A stretch of DNA of 43,877 nucleotides from CAXSEF01 sp964236535. GTDB taxonomy: Bacteria; Pseudomonadota; Alphaproteobacteria; Acetobacterales; Acetobacteraceae. The stretch covers positions 1-43,877 of the forward strand of contig CAXSEF010000019.1 in assembly GCA_964236535.1 (NCBI GenBank). Direction: 5' to 3'. The notes under the pieces are model-generated. The model was not told the origin of the DNA, made no database searches, and saw nothing but the letters and a program-made list of their open reading frames with translations. The position numbers and the translations under genes are program-made. Below are positions 35,555-43,877 of this stretch, piece by piece. The stretch's first letter is position 1, and each line of letters opens with the position of its first letter.

Positions 35555-37093
35555 ATGCGCGAGGGCCATCAGTCAGCAGGCCCGTCCGTTGCGCGGCGTC
35601 TCGCCGGGCTGGCATTCCTGACGGCGCTGTTGCTGGCCGGGCCGGTGCGGGCGCAACGCGAGGCGGACCGGTTGCGCGTGGTCTGGCGCGACGCGATCGC
35701 CAACGTGGATCCGTACTACAACCAGCTGCGCAGTGGGCTGGTGGTGGCGCAGGAGTGCTGGGACACCCTGGTCTATGCCGACCCGAACACGCTGACCCTG
35801 AAGCCGCTGCTGGCTCTGGCGTGGAAGCGGGTCGACCCGGTAACGCTCGAGTTCACGCTGCGCGACGGCGTGACCTTCCACAACGGCGACAAGTTTGATG
35901 CCGACGACGTCGTGTATACGGTGAACACGGTGCTGCACGATCCTGGCGTGGCGGTGCCCGGCAATTACGCGTTCCTGGACCACGCGGAGCGGGTGGATGC
36001 GCTGCACGTAAGACTGGTGCTTCGCCACCCCTATGCGGCGGCGCTCGACTACATCGCGGCGGTGCTGCCGATCTGGCCGCATGCCTATCGCGAGCGGGTG
36101 GGGGCTGCCGGGTATGCGGCGGCCCCAGTCGGGACCGGGCCATACCGGATCACCAGCGTGGAGCCGGACGGTCTCGAGCTTTCGCGCTGGGATGGCTATT
36201 TCACCGGGCCGAAGGGCCGGGCCTCGATCGGGCGGCTGAGCATCCGCACCGTGTCGCCAGGCGAGGAGGTGGCGTCGCTGCTTGACGGGCGGGCGGATTG
36301 GACCTGGCAGTTCGCCGCCGATGCGCTCGACGCGATCGACCACAAGGACGGCCTGGTGTCGTTGCGTACCCAGAGCATGCGGTTCGGCTACCTGGCCCTC
36401 GATGCGGCGGGTCGGACCGGGGCGGGCAATCCGTTGACGCGGCTCGACGTCCGGCAAGCGATCGCGCAGTCGATCGACCGCGAGGCGTTCTCGCGCGCGG
36501 CGACCGGCGGGGCAGGCGGGCCGTTGCGCGCGCCGTGCTACCCGACACAGTTCGGCTGCGACCAGGGAGCGGCGACGATCTACCCGCACGACCTCGCGGC
36601 GGCGAAGGCGTTGCTGGAGCACGCAGGCCTCGGGCAGGTCGTCGACACGCGGCTGTTCGCCTATGGGTTGCCTGAGTACACGGCGCTCATACAGGGCGAT
36701 CTCCAGCAGGTCGGGGTCAACGCGACCGTGCAGCAGCTCAGCGCCGGGGCAGCGATCGGCGCCTCGATGGCGGGCACGGCGCCGCTGTTTCTCGGCAGCT
36801 GGGGCAGCTACTCGATCAACGATGTCGCTGCGGTGCTGTCGCAGTTCTTTGGTGGCGGCCCCATGGACTATGCGCGCGATCCGGCGCTGGAGGCGCTGGT
36901 GGCACGCGGTGACGAATCCGACGATCCCGATGTGCGGCGTCAGGCCTATGCAGCCGCGATCAGGCGGATCACCGAGCAGGTATACTGGATTCCGCTGACC
37001 ACCTACGTGACGACGTACGGATTCGTGCGCGAACTGGCTTTCCAGCCATTCGCGGACGAGCTGCCACGTTTCTACCTGGCAAAGTGGCGATAG
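35555..37093 (+). CDS. ABC transporter family-5 substrate-binding protein
   Basis: A 512-residue periplasmic solute-binding protein (SBP_bac_5). The signal peptide is at about 1-36 (RRLAGLAFLTALLLAGPVRAQ). Domain blocks are WRDAIANVDPYYNQ, VAQECWDTLVY, LRDGVTFHNGDKFDADDVVYTVN and GTGPYRI. It is divergent from typical DppA and lacks its Cys pairs at the start. It lies 172 bp ahead of dppA on the same strand, so this transporter has two candidate receptors. ATG 35555 is used (GGTGGTGGGTG upstream); the frame is open to 35411. The ligand cannot be read: peptides or other oligomeric solutes. Confidence 0.88.
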   Translation: MREGHQSAGPSVARRLAGLAFLTALLLAGPVRAQREADRLRVVWRDAIANVDPYYNQLRSGLVVAQECWDTLVYADPNTLTLKPLLALAWKRVDPVTLEFTLRDGVTFHNGDKFDADDVVYTVNTVLHDPGVAVPGNYAFLDHAERVDALHVRLVLRHPYAAALDYIAAVLPIWPHAYRERVGAAGYAAAPVGTGPYRITSVEPDGLELSRWDGYFTGPKGRASIGRLSIRTVSPGEEVASLLDGRADWTWQFAADALDAIDHKDGLVSLRTQSMRFGYLALDAAGRTGAGNPLTRLDVRQAIAQSIDREAFSRAATGGAGGPLRAPCYPTQFGCDQGAATIYPHDLAAAKALLEHAGLGQVVDTRLFAYGLPEYTALIQGDLQQVGVNATVQQLSAGAAIGASMAGTAPLFLGSWGSYSINDVAAVLSQFFGGGPMDYARDPALEALVARGDESDDPDVRRQAYAAAIRRITEQVYWIPLTTYVTTYGFVRELAFQPFADELPRFYLAKWR

Positions 37094-37265
37094 CAGGAAG
37101 CGACGCCGCGCTCGGCCCGGACCTGCCGAAGGAGTCGTTCCACGCCGCAAGGCAGAGTCTCCGGCTGTCCTGCGGTTCCACTGGCCTCGCTTTTGCCTCC
37201 AAAGGTTGGTTGCTGGACATCGCGCGGGCAGCCAGAATGGCGGTGTGCCGAAAAAAGGATGGTTT

Positions 37266-38888
37266 ATGGCTAAGGCTGACGGGGCGGGTGCGTCCCGCGG
37301 GATCGCGGGTCGGGTTCTGGCGGCAGCCCTTGGAATGGCGCTGTTCGGCGGTGCGGCGCGAGGCAAGACGCTGGTGTATTGTTCGGAGGGCTCGCCCGAG
37401 AACTTCAACCCGATGTTGAACGTGACCGGTACCACGTTCGATGCAAATCGGCCGATCTACCAGCGGCTGGTCGCGTTCGCGGCTGGAAGCACGATCGTGG
37501 TGCCGTCCCTGGCCGAGAGCTGGGACGTCAGCGAAGACGGGCTGAGCTACACGTTCCATCTGCGTCGCGGCGTAACGTGGCAGTCCAACGCGCATTTCAG
37601 GCCGACCCGGCCGTTCGACGCGACCGACGTCCTGTTCTCGTTTAATCGCCAGGGCCAGACATCCAGTTCGTACCACGCTGTCTCCGGCGGCGGCTATGAG
37701 TACTGGAACGACATGGGATTCCCGACGCTGATCCGTGCGATCGAGGCGGTCGACGAGCACACCGTGCGTTTCACGCTCGCCGAGCGCCAGGCGCCGTTCC
37801 TGGCTGACCTCGCGATGGATTTCGCGGCGATCCAGTCGAAGGAGTATGCCGACGCGCTGCTCGCGCAGGGCAAGCCGGGTCTGATCGACCAGGACCCGAT
37901 CGGCACCGGCCCGTTTGCCCTTCTGGCCTACCAGCGCGATGCCGTGATCCGCTATCGGGCGTTTCGGGACTACTGGGGGGAGAAGCCGCTGGTCGAGAAC
38001 CTCGTGTTCGCGATCGTCAGAGACCCGGCGGTGCGACTGGCCAAGCTGCGGGCCAACGAGTGCCAGATCACCAGCTATCCATCGATGGCGAATCTCGACC
38101 AGATCCGCGCCGACCCGAGCCTGCGTCTGTTGCAGCAGGCGGGGATGAACATCGGCTATCTGGGGCTCAATACCACGCGCAAGCCGTTCGACGACAAGCG
38201 GGTGCGGCTTGCCGTCAACATGGCGATCGACCGCACGGCGATCCTCGATGCGGTATACCAAGGCGCCGGTATCGAGGCGAGAACGCTGCTGCCACCGACG
38301 CTGTGGGCATACGACGACGCGATCGCGCAGTATCCGCACGATCCCGCCGCGGCCAAGGCACTGCTTGTGGAGGCGGGCTACAAGGACGGGGTGGACATCG
38401 ACCTGTGGGCAATGCCGGTGCAGCGGCCGTACAATCCTGACGCCCGGCGGGTCGCCGAGCTGATGCAGGCGGATCTCGCGAAGATCGGGATGCGAGTCAA
38501 GATCGTCAGCCTGGAATGGGGCGAATACCGCAAGCGGGTGGCGAACGGGGAAGACCAGTCGGCGGAGTTCGGCTGGACCGGAGACAATGGTGACCCCGAT
38601 AATTTCGTGATGCCGCTGGCAGGCTGTGCCGCGGCAGCTGCCGGCGGGAGCAACACCGCAAGATGGTGCAACCACGGCTTCGACGACCTGGTGCGCCGCG
38701 CGGCCACGCTGGGCGACCAGGCGAAGCGAAAGATCCTGTATGATCACGCGGCCGTGATCCTGCACGACGAGGCTCCCTATGTGCTGATCGCACACTCCAC
38801 GGTGTTCATGCCGATGCGGCGCGAGGTCACCGGCTACGTGATGAGTCCGCTCGGCAGCCACGAGTTCGAGCACGTGGGCCTGAACTGA
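37266..38888 (+). CDS. dppA: dipeptide ABC transporter substrate-binding protein DppA
   Basis: A 540-residue periplasmic protein closely following E. coli DppA: after the signal peptide (about 1-32) come KTLVYCSEGSPENFNPML, GYEYWNDMGFPTL, FLADLAMDFAAIQSKEYADAL, IDLWAMPVQRPYNPDARR, GWTGDNGDPDNF and AHSTVF. It has Cys39 and the later Cys pairs of the family. It binds dipeptides (and heme, in E. coli) for DppBCDF. ATG 37266 has AAAGGA upstream. dppB follows after 1 bp. Confidence 0.94.
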   Translation: MAKADGAGASRGIAGRVLAAALGMALFGGAARGKTLVYCSEGSPENFNPMLNVTGTTFDANRPIYQRLVAFAAGSTIVVPSLAESWDVSEDGLSYTFHLRRGVTWQSNAHFRPTRPFDATDVLFSFNRQGQTSSSYHAVSGGGYEYWNDMGFPTLIRAIEAVDEHTVRFTLAERQAPFLADLAMDFAAIQSKEYADALLAQGKPGLIDQDPIGTGPFALLAYQRDAVIRYRAFRDYWGEKPLVENLVFAIVRDPAVRLAKLRANECQITSYPSMANLDQIRADPSLRLLQQAGMNIGYLGLNTTRKPFDDKRVRLAVNMAIDRTAILDAVYQGAGIEARTLLPPTLWAYDDAIAQYPHDPAAAKALLVEAGYKDGVDIDLWAMPVQRPYNPDARRVAELMQADLAKIGMRVKIVSLEWGEYRKRVANGEDQSAEFGWTGDNGDPDNFVMPLAGCAAAAAGGSNTARWCNHGFDDLVRRAATLGDQAKRKILYDHAAVILHDEAPYVLIAHSTVFMPMRREVTGYVMSPLGSHEFEHVGLN

Positions 38889-38889
38889 G

Positions 38890-39894
38890 ATGTGGCGGTT
38901 CGTGCTGCGGCGGCTGGCCTCCGTTCTGCCTACGCTGGTGGGAGTGACGCTGCTGAGTTTCGCGATGATCCACCTGGTGCCGGGCGATCCGATCGAGGTG
39001 CGCTCGGGCGAGCATGGCATCTCGCCCGAGCGACTGGCGTCGCTACGCCACGAGTACGGCCTTGACCGGCCGCTATGGCTGCAGTTCGCCTCCTATGAAG
39101 CCCAGGTCGCGCAAGGCGATCTGGGCCGCTCCCTGGTGAGCCACGAACGCGTGTGGAGCGAGTTCTGCACCCTGTTCCCCGCGACCCTGGAGCTCTCGGC
39201 ATGTGCCATGCTGCTCGGCGTAGGGCTCGGCATCCCGCTGGGCGTGGTGGCGGCGGTTCGGCGTGGTTCGGCACTCGACTACGGGCTGATCGGAGCGGCA
39301 ACGACCGGCGTGTCGGTGCCGATCTTCTGGCTCGGACTGATGCTGATCCTGGTGTTCTCGGTGTGGCTGGGCTGGACGCCGGTCTCGGGCGAGATCGGCG
39401 AGGCGTTCTATGTGCCGCCGGTGACCGGGCTGCTACTGATCGACGCGCTGATCGGCGGCGATCCGGGGTCGTTCGGCTCGGGCCTGCGTCACCTGATCCT
39501 GCCGACACTGGTGCTGGGCACGTTGCCGCTCGCGGTGGTGGCGCGGATGACACGCTCGGCGATGCTGGAGGTGCTGGGCCACGACTTCATCCGAACCGCG
39601 AGAGCCAAGGGGCTGTCGCCGTTCAGGGTCGTTGTGGTGCACGCGCTGCGCAACGCGCTGGTCCCGGTGGTGACCGTGATCGGGCTGACGGTGGGCAGCC
39701 TGCTCGGGGGCGCGATCCTGACCGAGACGGTGTTCTCGTGGCCGGGGATCGGCCGCTGGCTGGTCGAGGCGATCGAGCGGCGCGACTATCCGGTGCTGCA
39801 GGGAGGCACGTTGCTGGTGGCGGCGCTGGTGGTGCTGGTGAATCTGGCCGTCGATCTCCTCTATGGCGTGCTTGACCCAAGGCAACGAGGATGA
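38890..39894 (+). CDS. dppB: dipeptide ABC transporter permease DppB
   Basis: A 334-residue inner-membrane permease of the OppB/DppB type with six helices; the first is preceded by the family start MWRFVLRRL. PGDPIEVRSGEHGISPE is the conserved periplasmic loop and HDFIRTARAKGLSPF the EAA loop that contacts the ATPases. TETVFSWPGIGRWLVEAI is the family end block. It starts 1 nt after dppA and pairs with DppC. Confidence 0.95.
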   Translation: MWRFVLRRLASVLPTLVGVTLLSFAMIHLVPGDPIEVRSGEHGISPERLASLRHEYGLDRPLWLQFASYEAQVAQGDLGRSLVSHERVWSEFCTLFPATLELSACAMLLGVGLGIPLGVVAAVRRGSALDYGLIGAATTGVSVPIFWLGLMLILVFSVWLGWTPVSGEIGEAFYVPPVTGLLLIDALIGGDPGSFGSGLRHLILPTLVLGTLPLAVVARMTRSAMLEVLGHDFIRTARAKGLSPFRVVVVHALRNALVPVVTVIGLTVGSLLGGAILTETVFSWPGIGRWLVEAIERRDYPVLQGGTLLVAALVVLVNLAVDLLYGVLDPRQRG

Positions 39895-40018
39895 CGCCTG
39901 GGTGCTTGCGACCGTCGATGAATCCGACACCTAACAGGCAAGGTGTGAAGGGCCAGCCTTCGCATCGGCGAGTCGACTGCGCCCGTTGTCCTTGTTCTGC
40001 TCCGGTTCGCCAGGCCGC

Positions 40019-40936
40019 ATGAGCGACGTCGCGGACGCCGGGATCAACGAGGCGGTGGCCACCGACCCGGTCGTGGCGTCGATGTTGGACCCTCGCCGCT
40101 GGAGCGCAGGCGGCTTCGGCGGTGGCGCTGTCGCTGGAGCCATGTTGCTGGGGCTCGTCCTGGTACTGGCGGTATTTGCCAACTGGCTGGCGCCGCACTC
40201 GCCGCTGCGGCAGTTCCGGGCGCACTTCCTGGCGCCCCCGGTCTGGGAACATGGCGGATCGTGGGCCTTCGTGTTGGGTACGGACGATCTGGGGCGGGAC
40301 ATGCTGTCGCGGCTGATCTACGGGGCGCGGTTGTCGCTGTTGATCGGGATGGTCGTGGTGGTGCTCTCGCTCGGGCTTGGGACCGGGTTGGGGCTGATGG
40401 CCGCATTATGCGCTGGCTGGGTCGATGCCACGGTGATGCGTCTGATGGACATCGTGCTGGCGTTCCCGTCGCTGCTGCTGGCGATCGTGATCGTGGCGAT
40501 CCTGGGGCCGGGTCTGCTCAATGCGATGCTGGCCGTCGCTGTCGTCACATTGCCCAACTACACCCGGGTGGTGCGGGCCACGGCCCTCGGTGAGCTCGGC
40601 CGCGACTACGTTGTGGCCAGTCGTGGGGCCGGCGCCGGCCCGGTGCGGCTCGCCTTACGCACGGTGCTGCCGAACTGTCTCGCGCCGCTGATCGTGCAGG
40701 CATCGCTGGGATTCTCCGGAGCTATTTTGGAGGCAGCGTCGCTGGGATTTCTCGGCCTGGGCGCGCAGCCGCCGACCGCGGAGTGGGGAACAATGCTGGC
40801 GGGTGCGCTCGAATACTACCAGCGAGCGTGGTGGGTCCTGGCGTTGCCCGGGCTCGCGATCCTCGGCACCGTGCTGTCGTTCAACCTGGTGGGCGACGGG
40901 CTGCGCGACGCGCTGGACCCGCGGATGCGGCGGTGA
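40019..40936 (+). CDS. dppC: dipeptide ABC transporter permease DppC
   Basis: A 305-residue OppC/DppC-type permease. LGTDDLGRDMLSRLIYGARLSLLIG is the family N-terminal block after the first helix, LGRDYVVASRGAGAGPVRLALRTVLPNCLAPLIV the EAA loop region, and LEAASLGFLGLGAQPPTAEWG the conserved end. ATG 40019 is the start (frame open to 39986). The gap of 124 bp after dppB is unusual for this operon; it includes GGCAAGGTGTGAAGGGCCAGCC, perhaps an element remnant. dppD follows after 67 bp. Confidence 0.94.
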   Translation: MSDVADAGINEAVATDPVVASMLDPRRWSAGGFGGGAVAGAMLLGLVLVLAVFANWLAPHSPLRQFRAHFLAPPVWEHGGSWAFVLGTDDLGRDMLSRLIYGARLSLLIGMVVVVLSLGLGTGLGLMAALCAGWVDATVMRLMDIVLAFPSLLLAIVIVAILGPGLLNAMLAVAVVTLPNYTRVVRATALGELGRDYVVASRGAGAGPVRLALRTVLPNCLAPLIVQASLGFSGAILEAASLGFLGLGAQPPTAEWGTMLAGALEYYQRAWWVLALPGLAILGTVLSFNLVGDGLRDALDPRMRR

Positions 40937-41003
40937 GGGGCGGCAAAGCGGGCAAGACCCGGGCTGTGCCAGAGCCTTGGCCTTACTTGTCCGGCACCTG
41001 CTG

Positions 41004-42056
41004 ATGGCATTGCTGGAGATTCGAAATCTGCGGGTACGCTTCGGTGACGTCCTCGCAGTGGACGGCCTGGACCTGACGCTCGAGCCGGGCGAGATGGTTG
41101 GCGTCGTCGGCGAGTCCGGCTCGGGCAAGAGCGTGTCGATGCTGGCGGTGATGGGGCTGATTGACGCGCCGGCGCGGGTCGAGGCGGATGTCCTGCGGTT
41201 CGACGGCCTCGACCTGCTGACGCTGAGCGCGCGCGCTCGGCGCCGGCTGGTGGGGCGCGACGTGGCGATGGTGTTCCAGGAACCGGCAACGGCGCTGGAC
41301 CCCTGCTACACGGTGGGGTGGCAAATTGCGGAGAGCCTGCGGGCTCACGGGGTGGTGCCGCGCTCGGAGGGGAGGCGCGGGGTGCGCGACCGGGTCGTGG
41401 AGCTCCTCGGGCAGGTGGGTATTCCAGCGCCAGAGACGCGGGCGCGAGCTTATCCGCACCAGCTTTCCGGGGGAATGAACCAGCGGGTGATGATCGCGAT
41501 GGCGATTGCTTGCAACCCGCGGCTGCTGGTGGCGGACGAGCCGACGACAGCACTGGATGTGACGATCCAGGCCCAGATCCTGGCCTTGCTGTCGCGGCTG
41601 CAGCGGGAGCGTGGGATGGCGCTGGTACTGGTCACGCATGACATGGGCGTGGTGGCGCAGGCAGCGTCGCGGGTGCAGGTGATGTATGCCGGGCAGGTCA
41701 TGGAGCTGCGTGGCACGCGCGGGCTGCTCACGATGCCGAGGCATCCGTATGCGGCGGCGCTGCTGGAGGCGCTGCCCGAGCGGGCGGGGGGGAAGCGATT
41801 GTCGGCGATCCCGGGCCTGGTGCCGGGACCGGGCGACCGCGGCACGGGATGCGTGTTCGCGCCGCGGTGTCGGTTCAGCGTTCGGCGCTGTGTTGATGAG
41901 CGTCCGTTACTGCTGGCGCCGCATCAGCATGCGGGCCAGGACTGGCGTGGGAACGCCGAGCCGGACGAGCACGAGCGGGTCCGCTGCCACTATCCGCTGG
42001 ATGATGCCGGGCGGCCGATGGGCCATCCCGGCATGGCTGGGGCACTGCTGGCGTGA
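41004..42056 (+). CDS. dppD: dipeptide ABC transporter ATPase DppD
   Basis: A 350-residue ATP-binding subunit of the OppD/DppD type. Walker A is GESGSGKS (36-43), the Q-loop VFQEP, the signature LSGGMNQRV, Walker B LLVADEPTTALDV and the switch His in VTHDMG. The C-terminal oligopeptide-transporter extension has Cys residues (GCVFAPRC, RRC, VRC) expected for the [4Fe-4S]-type cluster region of this subfamily. The frame is open to 40803, but ATG 41004 follows the dppC stop. It overlaps dppF by 4 nt (GTGA). Confidence 0.94.
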   Translation: MALLEIRNLRVRFGDVLAVDGLDLTLEPGEMVGVVGESGSGKSVSMLAVMGLIDAPARVEADVLRFDGLDLLTLSARARRRLVGRDVAMVFQEPATALDPCYTVGWQIAESLRAHGVVPRSEGRRGVRDRVVELLGQVGIPAPETRARAYPHQLSGGMNQRVMIAMAIACNPRLLVADEPTTALDVTIQAQILALLSRLQRERGMALVLVTHDMGVVAQAASRVQVMYAGQVMELRGTRGLLTMPRHPYAAALLEALPERAGGKRLSAIPGLVPGPGDRGTGCVFAPRCRFSVRRCVDERPLLLAPHQHAGQDWRGNAEPDEHERVRCHYPLDDAGRPMGHPGMAGALLA

Positions 42057-43114
42057 GCGCTGCGGGCGGAACAGGCCTGCCCCTCGCATCGGCAAGAAGC
42101 CTGGCTTTTGCGCGCGACGAGGCGCCGGTGGTGCTTGAAGCGCGCGCGCTCGGGCGCGACTACGCGACGAGGAACGGCGTGCTGCGTGCGGTGGACGATG
42201 TCTCGTTCAAGCTTTGCCGCGGGCAGACCTTGGCGGTGGTGGGCGAGTCGGGCTGCGGCAAGTCGACGCTGGCGCGAATGGCGACGCTGCTGGAGCGGCC
42301 CAGCTCAGGCGAGCTGCTGGTGGCGGGCCAAGCGACATCGGCGCTGCACGGGCGGGCGCGTCGGGCGCTCGGGCTGTCTGTGCAGATGGTGTTCCAGAAC
42401 CCTTACGGCGCGCTCAACCCGCGGCAGAGCGTCGGGGCGACGCTGCGCGAGCCGCTGGCGATCAATCACCGCGGTAGCCGGGCCGAGCGGATCGAGGCGG
42501 CCCGGGAGATGATGCACCGGGTCGGGCTGCGGCCGGACCATGAAGGCCGCACGCCGCACGCCTTTTCCGGCGGGCAGCGGCAGCGAGTTGCGATCGCGCG
42601 GGCGCTGATGCTGCGGCCGCCGGTGGTGGTGGCCGACGAGCCGGTCTCGGCGCTCGACGTCTCGATCCAGGCGCAGGTGCTGAACCTGCTGCTCGATTTG
42701 CAGTCAGAGTTCGGGCTTGCCTACCTGTTCATCAGCCACGACCTGTCAGTGGTGCGCCACATGGCCGGCCAGGTCATGGTGATGTACCTGGGCCGGGTGG
42801 TGGAGCATGGGCGCGCGGCTGCTGTACTGGCCCGGCCGCTGCATCCCTACACGCGTGCCCTGCTGGCGGCGACCCCGTCGCTCGATCCCGGGAGGGCGCC
42901 GCCGATCCCGCTAGGCGGGGAGATGCCGTCGCCGATCGCGCCGCCGCCCGGTTGCGCGTTCGCCGGGCGCTGCCCGCATGCACAGGCCCGGTGTCGCGAG
43001 CAACGGCCGCTACTGCGGGAGGTCGCGACAGGCGGCGCACGCCTAGTCTCCTGTCACTTCGCCGAGGCGATATCGGACGCGACATCAGTTCCGGGCGTAG
43101 CATCAGATTATTGA
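42053..43114 (+). CDS. dppF: dipeptide ABC transporter ATPase DppF
   Basis: A 353-residue OppF/DppF-type ATPase. Walker A is GESGCGKST (64-72), Q-loop VFQNPYGALNPRQ, signature FSGGQRQRV, Walker B VVVADEPVSALDV and switch SHDLSVVRHMA. The C-terminal cysteines (PGCAFAGRCPHAQARC, SCHF) fit the family. The start is GTG 42053, overlapping the dppD stop in GTGA, so coupled translation is likely. The first 25 residues are non-conserved. Last gene of the operon; an element-like region follows. Confidence 0.94.
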   Translation: MSAAGGTGLPLASARSLAFARDEAPVVLEARALGRDYATRNGVLRAVDDVSFKLCRGQTLAVVGESGCGKSTLARMATLLERPSSGELLVAGQATSALHGRARRALGLSVQMVFQNPYGALNPRQSVGATLREPLAINHRGSRAERIEAAREMMHRVGLRPDHEGRTPHAFSGGQRQRVAIARALMLRPPVVVADEPVSALDVSIQAQVLNLLLDLQSEFGLAYLFISHDLSVVRHMAGQVMVMYLGRVVEHGRAAAVLARPLHPYTRALLAATPSLDPGRAPPIPLGGEMPSPIAPPPGCAFAGRCPHAQARCREQRPLLREVATGGARLVSCHFAEAISDATSVPGVASDY

Positions 43115-43526
43115 CGCCAAGGGCTCTGATCTCCCGCGTGCAAGCAAAGCCGGGTTGGGCCTTGTCCCAACCATCACAGGATCCACCAGCAGAGCCAGGG
43201 CCGCGTCTCGGCCTGAAAGCCGCAGGCGAGAAGGGCAGGGCTCTGCGCTTCCTTCAAGACGGAATCTATGGCGGCTGAAGGGTTTCAGACCCACACAATG
43301 GATGCGTCGGGACGCGTCAGCAGGCGTCGTGTAGCCTGGCTTGACCAGATGATTTTCAAAAATATCCGGTCTTTGATGGGTCCGGTTGGATCCAAGCTTG
43401 CCTGCCTCGCTGTAGGCCACACTCAAAGCGCTGTTTTCGACACGGCTTGACTGCAAATCAAGACGCGACGCAGTTCTCCGGCATTGCTTGTCTGACCTCT
43501 CAAGCGAGACGGCAAATGGCAGGTTG
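43115..43526. other. gap downstream of dppF, element remnant and lower-GC stretch
   Basis: CAAGCAAAGCCGGG with GGTTGGG-CCTTGT-CCCAACC (about 43153-43172) resembles a type b left end and could close the dpp transcript, though no T-run follows. GCAGGGCTCTGCGC near 43241-43254 is another stem 1 trace. The stretch from about 43280 to 43520 is visibly less GC-rich than the genes and has no coding frame I trust. Confidence 0.45.
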
Positions 43527-43733
43527 CCTGATACCAAACTGCCTTGAGCGTGATCGGCTAGGTAAGCAAGGCCAGAGGCTCTGTCTCTGCACTCCGCCAA
43601 AGGCCAAGCCTTTGAAATCTCTGTGCTTAAAGAATGGGTTTTCTAAGGCCTCAGGCCTCAGGCGGGTCTGGGCGGAGGGATAGCTCAGCCTTGCTTCGCT
43701 TGCAGGTCAATGCTCAGGGCCGTTGGTATTAGG
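43527..43733 (+). mobile_element. full-length MITE-like intergenic element, copy 14
   Basis: 207 bp bounded by CCTGATACCAA (43527-43537) and TTGGTATTAGG (43723-43733), inverted repeats matching 10 of 11. Subterminal TTGAGCGTGA and TCAATGCTCA extend the symmetry. Inside are stem 1 (AGAGGC-TCT-GTCTCT, near 43575-43587), stem 2 (CCAAAGGC-CAA-GCCTTTGA, near 43596), GTGCTTAAAGAATGGGTTTT, CAGGCGGGTCTGGGCGG and AGCCTTGCTTCGCTTGCAGG. No open frame of a transposase. It lacks about 45 bp present in the copy at 11977-12229. Confidence 0.82.
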
Positions 43734-43825
43734 TGAACGATCAGAAGTCGCTGCGCTTCACTCTGCCGAGTGTTGTCGCGGCCGTCTTTGTGGAGGGAGA
43801 AACTCCGCCACCCAAGACACCTCTA

Positions 43826-43877
43826 GGGTCTGTTGGTCCCTGAACCACATGGCTGGCTTTGCGCTTCTCCTGCTTTG
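43826..43877. mobile_element. possible start of an IS5-like insertion sequence (partial)
   Basis: CTCTAGGGTCTGTTGGTCCC at 43821-43840: GGGTCTGTTGG after a TA-containing CTAG resembles the ends and target preference of some IS5-family elements. Only about 50 bp remain before the window ends, and no transposase codons can be seen. Weak call. Confidence 0.2.

Noticed and set aside
41449..41460. TTATCCGCA resembling a DnaA box
   Set aside because: Single site inside dppD, one mismatch, far from the GC-skew change; no cluster, so it gives no support for an origin.
43103..43600. Minus-strand open frame of 165 codons behind dppF
   Set aside because: Its N-terminal part is encoded by a repeat element and the rest has no recognisable family feature.

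Overview
The window is a high-GC stretch of bacterial chromosome carrying ordinary housekeeping and transport genes. The gene set fits an alphaproteobacterium, most likely an Acetobacteraceae/Rhodospirillales member: rpsA-sppA-ihfB, lapA overlapping pyrF, purM-purN divergent from hdaA-ppk1-ppx, rpsF-rpsR-rplI, an aa3-oxidase subunit IV peptide and a riboswitch-led thiC. This placement rests on gene content and order only. No phage, plasmid, CRISPR or complete insertion-sequence module is visible, and I found no tRNA or rRNA gene.

Layout. 0.4-5.3 kb: dctA, then rpsA, sppA and ihfB. 5.4-7.2 kb: lapA-like gene, pyrF, trpF (no trpBA follows). 7.4-9.1 kb: katA with a candidate OxyR operator upstream and the only clear U-run terminator I found. 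9.2-11.2 kb: glutamine-dependent nadE. 11.3-14.4 kb (minus strand): GNAT acetyltransferase, cytochrome oxidase subunit IV, purN, purM. 14.6-19.3 kb: hdaA, ppk1, ppx. 19.4-20.1 kb (minus): MIP channel. 20.4-21.7 kb: rpsF-rpsR-rplI. 22.0-23.9 kb: cfa-type methyltransferase and a HIT protein. 24.3-27.4 kb: TPP riboswitch, thiC and a SirB1-like protein. 27.3-35.3 kb (minus): GT-C-like membrane protein, CPA1 antiporter with a cNMP-binding domain, copD, copC and a small lipoprotein. 35.6-43.1 kb: a complete peptide ABC transporter with two adjacent substrate-binding proteins (family-5 SBP, dppA, dppB, dppC, dppD, dppF).

The most unusual signal is a dispersed family of intergenic elements. Each carries two tandem hairpins in its left half; full copies are about 205-255 bp and have imperfect terminal inverted repeats (CCTGATACCAA / TTGGTATTAGG). 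At least a dozen copies or remnants lie in the window, typically 5-40 nt after a stop codon. Their stems change sequence between copies but keep pairing (CCAAAGGC/GCCTTTGG, CTGGGGGC/GCCCCCAG, CCGGGGGC/GCCCCCGG, CCAGGA/TCCTGG). One copy appears to supply the stop codon of the oxidase subunit IV gene, and another supplies the C-terminal tail and stop of the antiporter. I regard this as a MITE- or REP-like family that may act as 3'-end RNA structure; the function is inference.

A second large-scale signal is a change of GC-skew sign near 19.5 kb. The plus strand is C-rich to the left and G-rich to the right, whatever strand the genes are on.
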